Source: Lentisphaerota bacterium (lineage in GTDB: Bacteria; Verrucomicrobiota; Kiritimatiellia; UBA8416; JAIOPI01). From it: DNA of 64,000 bases. Location: contig JAIOPI010000019.1 of the NCBI GenBank assembly GCA_021413965.1, positions 68,585 to 132,584 of the forward strand, read 5' to 3'. Position numbers and translations under genes: made by a program. Position 1 is the first letter of the stretch. Every line of letters starts with the position of its first letter. The notes beneath the pieces were generated by a model. It was given only the letters and a program-made list of their open reading frames with translations, was not told the DNA's origin and searched no databases. Positions 26,713 to 33,840 of the stretch are shown here, piece after piece.

Positions 26713-28164
26713 CTAGCGTTTCGGCGTCGTCCCAGGGGCCATCTTTTCCGTAAGTTCCTGACGCAGCCCCACGTTTTCGGAGCTTCCGGCGGTCACCACG
26801 CGCGGGGTGATGAAGATGACCATTTCGCTCTTCCCCTCCTGGTAATCGGTCGACCGGAACAGCTCGCCCAGCACGGGTATATCGCCCAGCGCCGGAATTT
26901 TGGTGATCGTTTTCCGCATGTCGGTGCCCAGCAATGCCCCAAGGCTCAGGGTTTGTCCGTGCTTCACATTGACCGACGTCTTGAGCGTGCGCTTCAGCAG
27001 GGAGGGATACTTGTTGATTTCGGGCCCAATGCTGCTGAATTCAATGCTCACCGCCGTCTCGATGTTCTGCAACTTGTCCGTCTTTGGCTCGAAAGCCAGC
27101 TTGATCCCGTATTCGACTTCCTCGGTGGATATGTCCGTGCCCGCCAGGTAAGCCACGATCCAGAAGGATCCACCCGCGAAGAAGTCCGCCTGCTCGCCGT
27201 TCTCACAGACCAGGTTCTGGGAATAGAGCACCTTGGCATCGCCTTTCTGCACCTGTGGGATCAGCGCCCGGATCAAGGTTTCGGTGTTCACGGAGACAAA
27301 CCCGCTGCTGCCGCCCGAGTTCTCTGCGCGGTATCCCGCGCCGACCGTCACGGGCACAATGCCACCCCAGTCAACACCAAGCTGCTTAGCCGTGTCGTTC
27401 TTGATCTCCAGGATCTGGCACTGGAGTTGGATCAGGGGTTTCTCGAGCAAGACATCATCGGGCATGGCGACCGGGCGAACGACCAGGAAACTTTCGATCC
27501 TGGGGTACATGGCGCGCGCCATGGCTTCGATCTGGCCCTTTTCCGATGATGACGAAACCAGGCCGGAAAGAAAGACTACGCCGCCGGCGTGCGTCACATC
27601 CACGTTGGCATTGCCGATGCCCTCGCGAATCTCCTTGGCCATCTTCTCGAAATAGGTGGCATCGAGCGCCGTGAGGTCGATGATATTGTCCCCAAAGACC
27701 TGACGGATGGTGCGAATGCGGTCGAGATCCCGCTGGGCCATGACGGTTCCCGTGATGGCGATCACCTCCGAACCGGGTATGGCTTCCGCCGCCAGGGTCG
27801 GAATGGGCCGGCCCACGTCATCGCGGAGGAGGGACTGCACGGACTTGGCGTCGAATCCGGCCCTGTCGCCCACGACCACATCCAGCCGATCCCGCGCCTT
27901 GCCCGCGCCATCGATCAGTGTGAGCGTGGTGCGGCCCAGGGCAAGCGGCGCCACCGAAACCGTCTGACCGTTGATGTCGACGGCGACAATGGCGTCCCCC
28001 CCCGGCGGCAGGTCGCAGCGGGTAATGGTATACGACATCTGCCGCTGGGTGCCCTCCTGTCCGAGCCGCAACCACACGACCCCATTCTGGCTGTACCCGT
28101 CACGGGCGATCAGCAGCAGCGCCCCCAGCACCCATATCCCTAACGGCCATCGCTTCGCATGCAT
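26713..28164 (-). CDS. cpaC: CpaC/RcpA-type secretin of the Tad pilus
   Basis: The predicted protein has 483 residues with a Sec signal (LLLIARDGYSQ). An N-terminal beta domain is followed by a BON-like segment (about 180-225, VTHAGGVVFLSGLVSS). The secretin domain (about 245-465) has the conserved end LGDIPVLGELFRSTDYQEG followed by SEMVIFITPRVV. It forms the outer-membrane ring through which the pilus exits. The ATG at 28164 has AAGGTGG 5 nt upstream. It lies between cpaB and tadA, in the usual cpaB-cpaC-tadA order. Confidence 0.92.
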   Translation of the reverse strand: MHAKRWPLGIWVLGALLLIARDGYSQNGVVWLRLGQEGTQRQMSYTITRCDLPPGGDAIVAVDINGQTVSVAPLALGRTTLTLIDGAGKARDRLDVVVGDRAGFDAKSVQSLLRDDVGRPIPTLAAEAIPGSEVIAITGTVMAQRDLDRIRTIRQVFGDNIIDLTALDATYFEKMAKEIREGIGNANVDVTHAGGVVFLSGLVSSSSEKGQIEAMARAMYPRIESFLVVRPVAMPDDVLLEKPLIQLQCQILEIKNDTAKQLGVDWGGIVPVTVGAGYRAENSGGSSGFVSVNTETLIRALIPQVQKGDAKVLYSQNLVCENGEQADFFAGGSFWIVAYLAGTDISTEEVEYGIKLAFEPKTDKLQNIETAVSIEFSSIGPEINKYPSLLKRTLKTSVNVKHGQTLSLGALLGTDMRKTITKIPALGDIPVLGELFRSTDYQEGKSEMVIFITPRVVTAGSSENVGLRQELTEKMAPGTTPKR

Positions 28165-28188
28165 TCGTCCACCTTTCTCAATCCCGTC

Positions 28189-28217
28189 GGGGGCGTTGTC
28201 TAAGAGTCAACGCCCCC
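28189..28217. repeat. Perfect intercistronic hairpin between cpaB and cpaC
   Basis: A 10-bp stem GGGGGCGTTG/CAACGCCCCC with a 9-nt loop occupies most of the 69-nt gap between the two coding sequences. Read on the transcribed strand it begins TGTGGGGGCG, like the left arm of the element at 31640. It may be a REP-like repeat that doubles as an mRNA stabiliser or attenuator. Confidence 0.6.
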
Positions 28218-28233
28218 ACAGTCATCCTCGCGC

Positions 28234-29076
28234 TTACTGAACAACATCGTCCGGCCCTGGCTGTCCCGAGGGCCAAATGGTCTTGCCTCCGGCACCGAAC
28301 AGGACCCCGCTTTCGATCTTCGTCCGCTCCTCCATGAGCGGAACATACGGATGTTCCACCACATTCGTACGATAGCGCAGAATACATCGCAGATGGGCGA
28401 TCTGCGCGGCCAGGCTCAGCTTCCACGCTTCATCCGCCCCGACATCCAGTGTCACCAGCGAGGTGCCCTTGCCGCCATTCGATGGCGACTCCGTCTTGAG
28501 CAGCCGCCCGCCCGAAGCGCCGGCCGCCGGCAGTTCCGAGAGCCGGTCGTCCACGGCCAGCACCTTCACGGCCTGGACCAGGACCATGGCGTGATTCCCG
28601 GCGCCGGCGTCCGCCCCCGACTCGGACTCGAAGACGCCAATGATATCGACCACGTCGCCGGGCCGGAGCAGGCCCGCCAGGGCCCCTTCGCCATCCATCT
28701 TCAGCGTGATGGCCCGGCGGTCCGGCTCGGTCCTGATTCGCAGCGACAGCAAGCCCCCCTCCTCCGCCATAAGTTTGGTGTCCAGCACCTGCTCGCCACT
28801 ACGGATGGGCGTCTGGACGGTACGTCCCAGCGCAAACTCTATGCCGACCAACGCACCGGGTTGCATGAATTTCGCCGGGACTTTGGCGTCCATCTGAACA
28901 TCGTCTTTCTCCAGAACCGTTCCTGGCAGGAGATCCTTCACCGCGACCACCACATTGGTCATCTGCCCGTAGTCGCGCAGCACCTCGGTCTTGATGTTGC
29001 GCACCTTGGCCGCGAAGAGCGCAAACGCCAGCACGGCACACCCCAGAGCCAGGAGAAACGTCTGATTCTTGCTCAT
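28234..29076 (-). CDS. cpaB: CpaB/RcpC-type Tad pilus assembly protein
   Basis: The predicted 280-residue protein has an N-terminal membrane anchor (FLLALGCAVLAFALFA). An SAF domain follows (about 45-105; VAVKDLLPGTVLEKDDVQM, KFMQPGALVGIEFALGRTV), then the RcpC/CpaB domain with LLRPGDVVDIIGVFES. CpaB is a periplasmic partner of the secretin. It ends 69 nt before cpaC and begins 29 nt after the second TadE-like gene. Confidence 0.9.
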   Translation of the reverse strand: MSKNQTFLLALGCAVLAFALFAAKVRNIKTEVLRDYGQMTNVVVAVKDLLPGTVLEKDDVQMDAKVPAKFMQPGALVGIEFALGRTVQTPIRSGEQVLDTKLMAEEGGLLSLRIRTEPDRRAITLKMDGEGALAGLLRPGDVVDIIGVFESESGADAGAGNHAMVLVQAVKVLAVDDRLSELPAAGASGGRLLKTESPSNGGKGTSLVTLDVGADEAWKLSLAAQIAHLRCILRYRTNVVEHPYVPLMEERTKIESGVLFGAGGKTIWPSGQPGPDDVVQ

Positions 29077-29105
29077 ACCGGATTCAATACCCTTTCCGCC
29101 GGATG

Positions 29106-29480
29106 CTAGTCGCCACCCATCTCCGTTCCGGCTTCTATGTAATAGGTCCGTTCAAGGTGCAGGGAGTGGGGCTGCCAATCCGGAAACACGCGCTGCGTCT
29201 GTGGCAGAATCGGCACGTCGACGGACATGGGCGTGGAGAGCGTGCGCGCCGTGCCGCCGGCCCGTTCGGCCGCGGCGCGGATACAGGTGACCTGCGCGGA
29301 ACTGAGCAACTTCCGACTGTAGTGCTCGACCCGGTACACCTCCGTCATGGCCAGCACAAAAGGAACCCACAGGACCAACAGGCCGGCGGTGAACTCCACC
29401 GTGACGGATCCGGATGCGCCACGGAGGCGCTGAGGCACGGAGGCATCTTGTATCTCTTGATTCACAGGCATGGTTACCAT
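29106..29480 (-). CDS. TadE-like pseudopilin
   Basis: The predicted protein has about 124 residues from the ATG at 29480, overlapping the preceding stop by 7 nt; an ATG at 29471 is nearly as good. A short basic N-terminus leads to GSVTVEFTAGLLVLWVPFV, the classic TadE-like pseudopilin helix with a Glu five residues into the hydrophobic segment. The remainder is a small periplasmic domain. Frames that extend further upstream run through the 3' end of the neighbouring gene in another frame and are not coding. It would be processed by a prepilin peptidase, which is not encoded in this window. Confidence 0.72.
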   Translation of the reverse strand: MVTMPVNQEIQDASVPQRLRGASGSVTVEFTAGLLVLWVPFVLAMTEVYRVEHYSRKLLSSAQVTCIRAAAERAGGTARTLSTPMSVDVPILPQTQRVFPDWQPHSLHLERTYYIEAGTEMGGD

Positions 29481-30439
29481 TCCGCGCCCCAGCGGTCCGG
29501 GATCGGCGGGCGGGGCCGGACTTCCCCGGTCCGCACGAGCGACGCTTCGTATTCCGGCACGCCCCGTCGTCCGTTCCAGAGTTGGCCGCCAAATGGCAAG
29601 GCCGTGCCGTAGGTGCGCAGGTTTTCGAACACGGTCGGAAGCGCTTCCTGCCAATTGAAGAAGAACGCCTTCGAGGGCAACACAAGGTGACCGCACATGT
29701 AGGTCTGATCCGACGTTCCCTGTTCGTGTACCGTGGCCGTCACATTGGGGCCGGATGCCGTGCCTGTGCGGCGTACGCGTCCGTTGGCCGTCCGCACCGT
29801 GTAATAGTACCGGTAGCGGAAACTGGTATCCTTGCCCCGCACTCGAGCCAGCAGCGTCAAGACGCCGTGGCCGCAGGGAAACGCCTCCAGGCGCGCGGCG
29901 CTTTCATTTCGGCGCGCGATCGCGATGGCGGTCTGGATGCATTCGCGGCCGTAGCGGGAGTTGGCCGAGGATTGCGCCTCCAGCAGTTCGTCGTTGGTTC
30001 GCCGGAAGGTCCGGGCTTCGCGCTCCGCGGCGGAATTGCCGGATGACTTGCTGGAATACGGGCCGTTGCGCCAGACCTTGTTGCGATAAACATCAAGCAG
30101 TTCGATGATCTGATTGTTGATTCGAGCAATTTCGTTCATGCCCCGTGCCTGCACGACGGCGCCGGAAAAAGCTGCGCAATCCACGGTGGTCTGGAGGTGC
30201 ACATGGGTGGTCAGGAGTTCCGCGACGTTGAGCGTGCAGAACAGCACCAGGGCGCCCATGTACATCAGGAAGCAGTTGAGAATCGTGATCTGACCGCTAC
30301 GGGCATTCGGGCGGGGCCGCTGACCCTCCCCGGACGGAAAGGGAGGGACGCCGGCCCCGGCGTCCGTAGGCCACCCCGCCCCCATCAGGCCATCCCCGGT
30401 CGCGGGGTCATGGCACACACGGTTCGTTTCTCCTCGCAT
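29474..30439 (-). CDS. TadG-like envelope protein
   Basis: The predicted protein has 321 residues from the ATG at 30439; sequence upstream of this is antisense-like and overlaps the previous gene. A hydrophobic helix (SGQITILNCFLMYMGALVLF, about 50-70) resembles the TadG/TadE-family N-terminal anchor. It is followed by VHLQTTVDCAAFSGAVVQAR, typical of 'Flp pilus assembly TadE/G-like' proteins, and about 230 periplasmic residues. Residues about 16-45, before the anchor, are encoded by a multi-stem palindromic element (30309-30381), suggesting an in-frame insertion. The ribosome site is weak (AGGG), so the start is uncertain; a later ATG at the GAGWPTD segment is possible. Confidence 0.7.
   Translation of the reverse strand: MRGETNRVCHDPATGDGLMGAGWPTDAGAGVPPFPSGEGQRPRPNARSGQITILNCFLMYMGALVLFCTLNVAELLTTHVHLQTTVDCAAFSGAVVQARGMNEIARINNQIIELLDVYRNKVWRNGPYSSKSSGNSAAEREARTFRRTNDELLEAQSSANSRYGRECIQTAIAIARRNESAARLEAFPCGHGVLTLLARVRGKDTSFRYRYYYTVRTANGRVRRTGTASGPNVTATVHEQGTSDQTYMCGHLVLPSKAFFFNWQEALPTVFENLRTYGTALPFGGQLWNGRRGVPEYEASLVRTGEVRPRPPIPDRWGAEW
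30309..30381. repeat. Multi-stem palindromic element inside the TadG-like gene
   Basis: Outer arms GGGCGGGG (30309-30316) and CCCCGCCC (30374-30381) enclose two hairpins. One is CCCTCCC/GGGAGGG (30324-30330 and 30341-30347). The other is GGACGCCGG/CCGGCGTCC (30346-30354 and 30357-30365). The element is in frame and encodes a Gly/Pro-rich peptide (AGAGVPPFPSGEGQRPRP) ahead of the membrane anchor. Confidence 0.65.
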
Positions 30440-30495
30440 GGTGCCGGGATCCCTTGCCTGGTTACATTTTGTCAGCGCTCGTTTTCCGAGGGCGA

Positions 30496-30963
30496 TCACC
30501 GCAGGCTGGACCCCGCGGCTTGTTCCGCCGTCTGAAGGTCGCGGAATTCCACCGTTTCGAGCACGGGCGATGCCCCCTCCGTTTTGCCGGTGGGCATCCG
30601 GATGTTGTAAACGTCCCGAATGCTGACGGTCATCACCTTGGGGCGGGACTCCGCGGTGTGCTGCGAAACCTCGCCATGCCCCCGCATGCTGGCGCCGGCA
30701 TAGTGCCGCGCAATGTAGCTCGAATCCACCCCGCCCACGGCCCACCGGCGCGCGGCCGTAAAGGCCGCATGCGAATTGCAGATCTGCCGCAGCATCATCT
30801 CCTGAAAAACCAGCATCAGCAATGCGCACAAGGCCATCAGTGGTAGCAGTCCGACGAACTCGACCAGCAAGTAGCCTTCGCGATCTCTGCGACGCCGAAG
30901 GTTGCGTTCCGGTTTCTCGCGGAGTGGTCGCATCAGAATCGAGCTCTCAGCTGGTTGTTGCAT
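30496..30963 (-). CDS. TadE-like pseudopilin (first copy)
   Basis: The predicted protein has about 155 residues from the ATG at 30963; a GTG at 30972 and an ATG at 30933 are alternatives. A highly basic N-terminus (NLRRRRDREGYLLVEFVGLL) leads into the TadE-type hydrophobic helix with its characteristic Glu, then LCALLMLVFQEMMLRQI. The C-terminal part is a small soluble domain (RPKVMTVSIRDVYNIRMPTG). It follows the Flp pilin gene and precedes the TadG-like gene, as pseudopilin genes do in tad operons. Confidence 0.75.
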   Translation of the reverse strand: MQQPAESSILMRPLREKPERNLRRRRDREGYLLVEFVGLLPLMALCALLMLVFQEMMLRQICNSHAAFTAARRWAVGGVDSSYIARHYAGASMRGHGEVSQHTAESRPKVMTVSIRDVYNIRMPTGKTEGASPVLETVEFRDLQTAEQAAGSSLR

Positions 30964-31051
30964 GTTCCGCACACTAGGATCAGTCGATGAAAGGCGAGAG
31001 CGACGGGGCTCCCGGCGTCGGAGCCCAGTCGAATCTTCGGCGTTTTGTTGG

Positions 31052-31291
31052 TCACTTCAGCCCTAGCAATTCCATGAACTTGTCGAGCGCCCCTTGCATG
31101 ATCGCCTTCACCCCGTCATTGACTGTCGCGGCGGTTCCGAGTATTGCGCCCAACACCACCAGCGTGATGGCGATCATGGACACCAAGTTCACCTCTCCCC
31201 GCTTCTCGGTGACTACCCGGTGAACTTCCTCGGAAACCCACACAGCGATCCGCAGGCCCACTTGCTGCATCTTGTTTACCAACGTCTTCAT
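31052..31291 (-). CDS. Flp-type major pilin candidate
   Basis: The predicted protein has 79 residues, the usual size for Flp pilins. A charged leader-like half (residues 1-33) ends KRGEVNLVSMIAITLVVLG, running into one hydrophobic helix that carries a Glu near its start. A short amphipathic tail follows (ALDKFMELLGLK). The Gly-Glu step in KRGE is the likely prepilin cleavage region. It lacks the usual EYGLIA core, so the match rests on size, topology and position at the head of the tad genes. GAGGAG lies 9 nt before the ATG. A sigma54 promoter lies about 75 bp upstream, making this the first gene of the transcript. Confidence 0.72.
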   Translation of the reverse strand: MKTLVNKMQQVGLRIAVWVSEEVHRVVTEKRGEVNLVSMIAITLVVLGAILGTAATVNDGVKAIMQGALDKFMELLGLK

Positions 31292-31366
31292 GTTTCCCGT
31301 CTCCTCTGCTTTCCTGTCGTTTACCGATATTCGGCTGTGCGGCTTCAGTCTCTATCGCACGCTACC

Positions 31367-31381
31367 GCAAAAGGCGTGCCA
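31367..31381 (-). promoter_or_regulatory. Sigma54 (-24/-12) promoter of the flp/tad genes
   Basis: On the minus strand the sequence is TGGCACGCCTTTTGC, a perfect match to the sigma54 consensus TGGCACG-N4-TTGC with correct GG-to-GC spacing. Transcription should start near 31355, about 64 nt before the pilin ATG at 31291. The divergent-risk reading on the plus strand is meaningless. The adjacent gene encodes a sigma54-dependent activator, which strongly supports the assignment. Confidence 0.88.
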
Positions 31382-31639
31382 ACGCCGAAGGGGGGCGTTA
31401 TCCGCGGGAAACCTCAGGAATTGGGCGTGATCGCCGGGGAGCAACGTTGTGGTTGTGTCTGGGGCCTGGACACCTCGTGCCCGGAAAGTGAACACTCGCG
31501 GTATGGACGCACTTCATAAGCCCACCGACGTACGCACGCGATCTGACGCCGCAACGTAGGTTGATCATCATCGACATTGATCACGCCGGCAAGTCCGAAC
31601 TGATAAATAGTTATCGGAATCAAGCCGGTACCAAGGCCC

Positions 31640-31722
31640 AATGTGGGGGCGTCGCTTGCCGACGCCCGCCAATCGGCTTGACTAGGTGCAGACGGGCGGC
31701 GACGAGCGCCGCCCCCACATTC
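31640..31722. repeat. Long imperfect palindrome with internal REP-like hairpins
   Basis: Outer arms of about 31 bp starting AATGTGGGGGCG and ending CGCCCCCACATT match at about 26 positions. Each arm also folds on itself: GGGCGTCG-CTTGC-CGACGCCC in the left arm and GGGCGGCG-ACGAG-CGCCGCCC in the right. This looks like two inverted copies of the short palindrome seen at 17142, arranged as a small MITE-like unit without coding capacity. Confidence 0.7.
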
Positions 31723-31835
31723 GCACAACTCGGCACGTTGCATTCAGCTAACGATGCCACCGAACTGCCGTGTAGCGCCGCCTCGCACATGACAACCCAA
31801 TGCGTTGATACGCTTATTATGCAGCAGCATTGCGA

Positions 31836-33662
31836 TTAAAACTCGGCTGGATTCCGCAGTTTCTCGTAGAGCGTGGTGCGGCTGATCCCAAGGCGTTCGG
31901 CGGCTAACTTCTTGTTGCCCGCGCACTCCTGCAGGACGCGCCGAATATGGTGGTGTTCCACCCCTCTCAAGTCACCGGCGGGCGATTCCAAGACTTCCGC
32001 CGCCGGTTCGCACGGCGCGCAAGCCATGATGATCTCCGGCGGCAGGTCGTCCAGTTTCAGTTCTGGGCCTGACGTCAGGACGAGACACCGCTCCACGACG
32101 TTGCGCACTTCGCGCACGTTTCCCGGCCAGGGGTAGGTGCACAACGCCTGCATGGCCTCCGGCGACACTCTCCGAACGTCCGTCGCAACACTGCGCCGCA
32201 AATCGCCGACGAAGAAATCCACTAGGTCGGGAATATCCTCGGTGCGCGCGCGCAATGCCGGGAGTCGGACTTCGATCACCTTCAGCCGGAAATAGAGATC
32301 CTCACGAAAGGCACCCTCCTTGACCGCAGCCTCCAAGTCGCGATTGGTGGCCGCAATGACTCGCACATCCACCTTAATCTGTTTATTGCCGCCGACCCGC
32401 ATGAATTCCTGCTCCTGCAGCACGCGCAACAGCTTCACTTGCATGACTAGGGACAACTCGCCGATCTCGTCGAGGAAAATGGTTCCGCCATCGGCATCCT
32501 CGAATAGCCCGCGGCGGGCGGTCACCGCGCCCGTAAACGCCCCCTTTTCGTGCCCGAAGAGGGTGCTGCCCAGCAAGTTTTCCTCGATGGCACTACTGTG
32601 CACGGGAATAAACGGGCCGTCCCGACGCGGGCTTTCGCCGACAATGAGGCGCGCAAAGAGTTCTTTCCCGGTACCGGACTCGCCGCGCAGCAGAATCGTG
32701 GCGTCCGTGCGGGCCGCGCGCATGGTGGTCGCCATGCAGGCCTGCAAGGCCTTGCTGCGCCCGATAATCTCCGCGGATGGGGCCGCCGGAATAGCGGTCG
32801 CCCTGGCGCTGGACGTGGCGTGCAGAGCCAGTCCCATACCGAGCGCTTCCGCGGCCAGGCGCACGACATCCATCGGCTCAGGATCGAGGGGCTCCGTGCC
32901 TTCGACATAAAGCGCCCCCCGTGGGCGGCCCGCCATCAGCACGGCGTGGCAAGCTGCATCGTCGGCTTCTGCCGCGCCAGCGCCACGGTCGCGGACCGGC
33001 GTGTCACCGGCGGCCACGGCGCGCAGCAGGTCTTCCGAGAAGGGCGTGCCGGAACGGCTGCGGGGGTCGCCGCGCTTGATCCAGCGCTCCGTATGGCCGC
33101 AAACGCCCGGGGCAAGGTAGAGCACCACCCGCCTCACATTGCAGAGCCCCGCCAGATCGGACACGACCTGTTCCGCCACGGCCCCGGTCTGGTGCGCATG
33201 CGCGGCATTGAACGCGCGCATAATCTGCCAACCGTGCAGCGTCGGGTCGCTGCCGCGTTTTCGACGCTCGGATGCCGGCTGACAGATGGTGGCGCCATCC
33301 GGTATAATCCCGTCCGCGGCACTCCTCGCCGGGAGGGAATCGATGGCGGGCTGTTCGGGGGCGGCCAGTTCGTCTGCCAAGTTGAACACCAGTTCGACGT
33401 TGCCAATAGCAATGCGGTCGCCGTCGCGCAGCAGCCGCCGGCATATCGCAATGCCATTGACACGGGTCCCGTTGCGGCTGTTGTGATCGACCAGTACGTA
33501 GCCCTCAGGTCGGGATTCAATCGAAGCATGCTCGCGCGAAAGGTTGCGGTCGTTCAGGCAAAGTTCGCAAGCCTGTGCGCGTCCGATGCGGATGCGCCTG
33601 GCGTCGAGACGCAAGGGGCTGACTCCCGCCTGGTCGAGGCGCATGAGAAGGCCGATCGACAT
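31836..33662 (-). CDS. FHA-domain sigma54-dependent transcriptional activator
   Basis: The predicted protein has 608 residues from the ATG at 33662 (GGGAG 5-6 nt upstream), preferred to an ATG 51 nt earlier. The N-terminus is an FHA domain (about 12-95; RIGRAQACELCL, LSREHASIE, SRNGTRVNG). A GAF-like region follows (about 125-295). The AAA+ sigma54-interaction domain (about 310-545) has Walker A GESGTGKE, the GAFTGA loop required for sigma54 contact, Walker B GGTIFLDEIGEL and arginine-finger region FREDLYFRL. A Fis-type helix-turn-helix (GNKKLAAERLGISRTTLYEK) closes it. There is no receiver domain, so control is probably through phosphothreonine binding by the FHA domain. The likely target is the sigma54 promoter of the pilin gene directly downstream. 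Confidence 0.93.
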   Translation of the reverse strand: MSIGLLMRLDQAGVSPLRLDARRIRIGRAQACELCLNDRNLSREHASIESRPEGYVLVDHNSRNGTRVNGIAICRRLLRDGDRIAIGNVELVFNLADELAAPEQPAIDSLPARSAADGIIPDGATICQPASERRKRGSDPTLHGWQIMRAFNAAHAHQTGAVAEQVVSDLAGLCNVRRVVLYLAPGVCGHTERWIKRGDPRSRSGTPFSEDLLRAVAAGDTPVRDRGAGAAEADDAACHAVLMAGRPRGALYVEGTEPLDPEPMDVVRLAAEALGMGLALHATSSARATAIPAAPSAEIIGRSKALQACMATTMRAARTDATILLRGESGTGKELFARLIVGESPRRDGPFIPVHSSAIEENLLGSTLFGHEKGAFTGAVTARRGLFEDADGGTIFLDEIGELSLVMQVKLLRVLQEQEFMRVGGNKQIKVDVRVIAATNRDLEAAVKEGAFREDLYFRLKVIEVRLPALRARTEDIPDLVDFFVGDLRRSVATDVRRVSPEAMQALCTYPWPGNVREVRNVVERCLVLTSGPELKLDDLPPEIIMACAPCEPAAEVLESPAGDLRGVEHHHIRRVLQECAGNKKLAAERLGISRTTLYEKLRNPAEF

Positions 33663-33840
33663 GTTGCTCCCATTTGCCGCGATGCGGCACCAACCTGGGC
33701 TAACGCCCTCCATCGATGGGCCATCATTTCCAGAAGGCCGGAAACAGAATCATCAGCGAGGGGGCAGCCCTAAATGCACCACCTGAACAAGAAATACACG
33801 CCCGATGCGGATCATCAAGCCCAAAACGAAGAAACGCGAG

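Larger units (their letters stand above)
31292..31835. other. Intergenic region ahead of the pilin gene
   Basis: No gene is supported in this 544-bp gap between the sigma54 activator gene and the pilin gene. It contains the sigma54 promoter at 31367-31381 and a long imperfect palindrome at 31640-31722. The space between them (about 31400-31620) is where upstream activator binding sites would be expected; I see no clear palindromic activator site there. Confidence 0.6.

Noticed and set aside
30440-30829. N-terminal 130 residues of the long frame ahead of the TadG-like gene
   Set aside because: This part is out-of-frame overlap with the first TadE-like gene and has no domain or signal.
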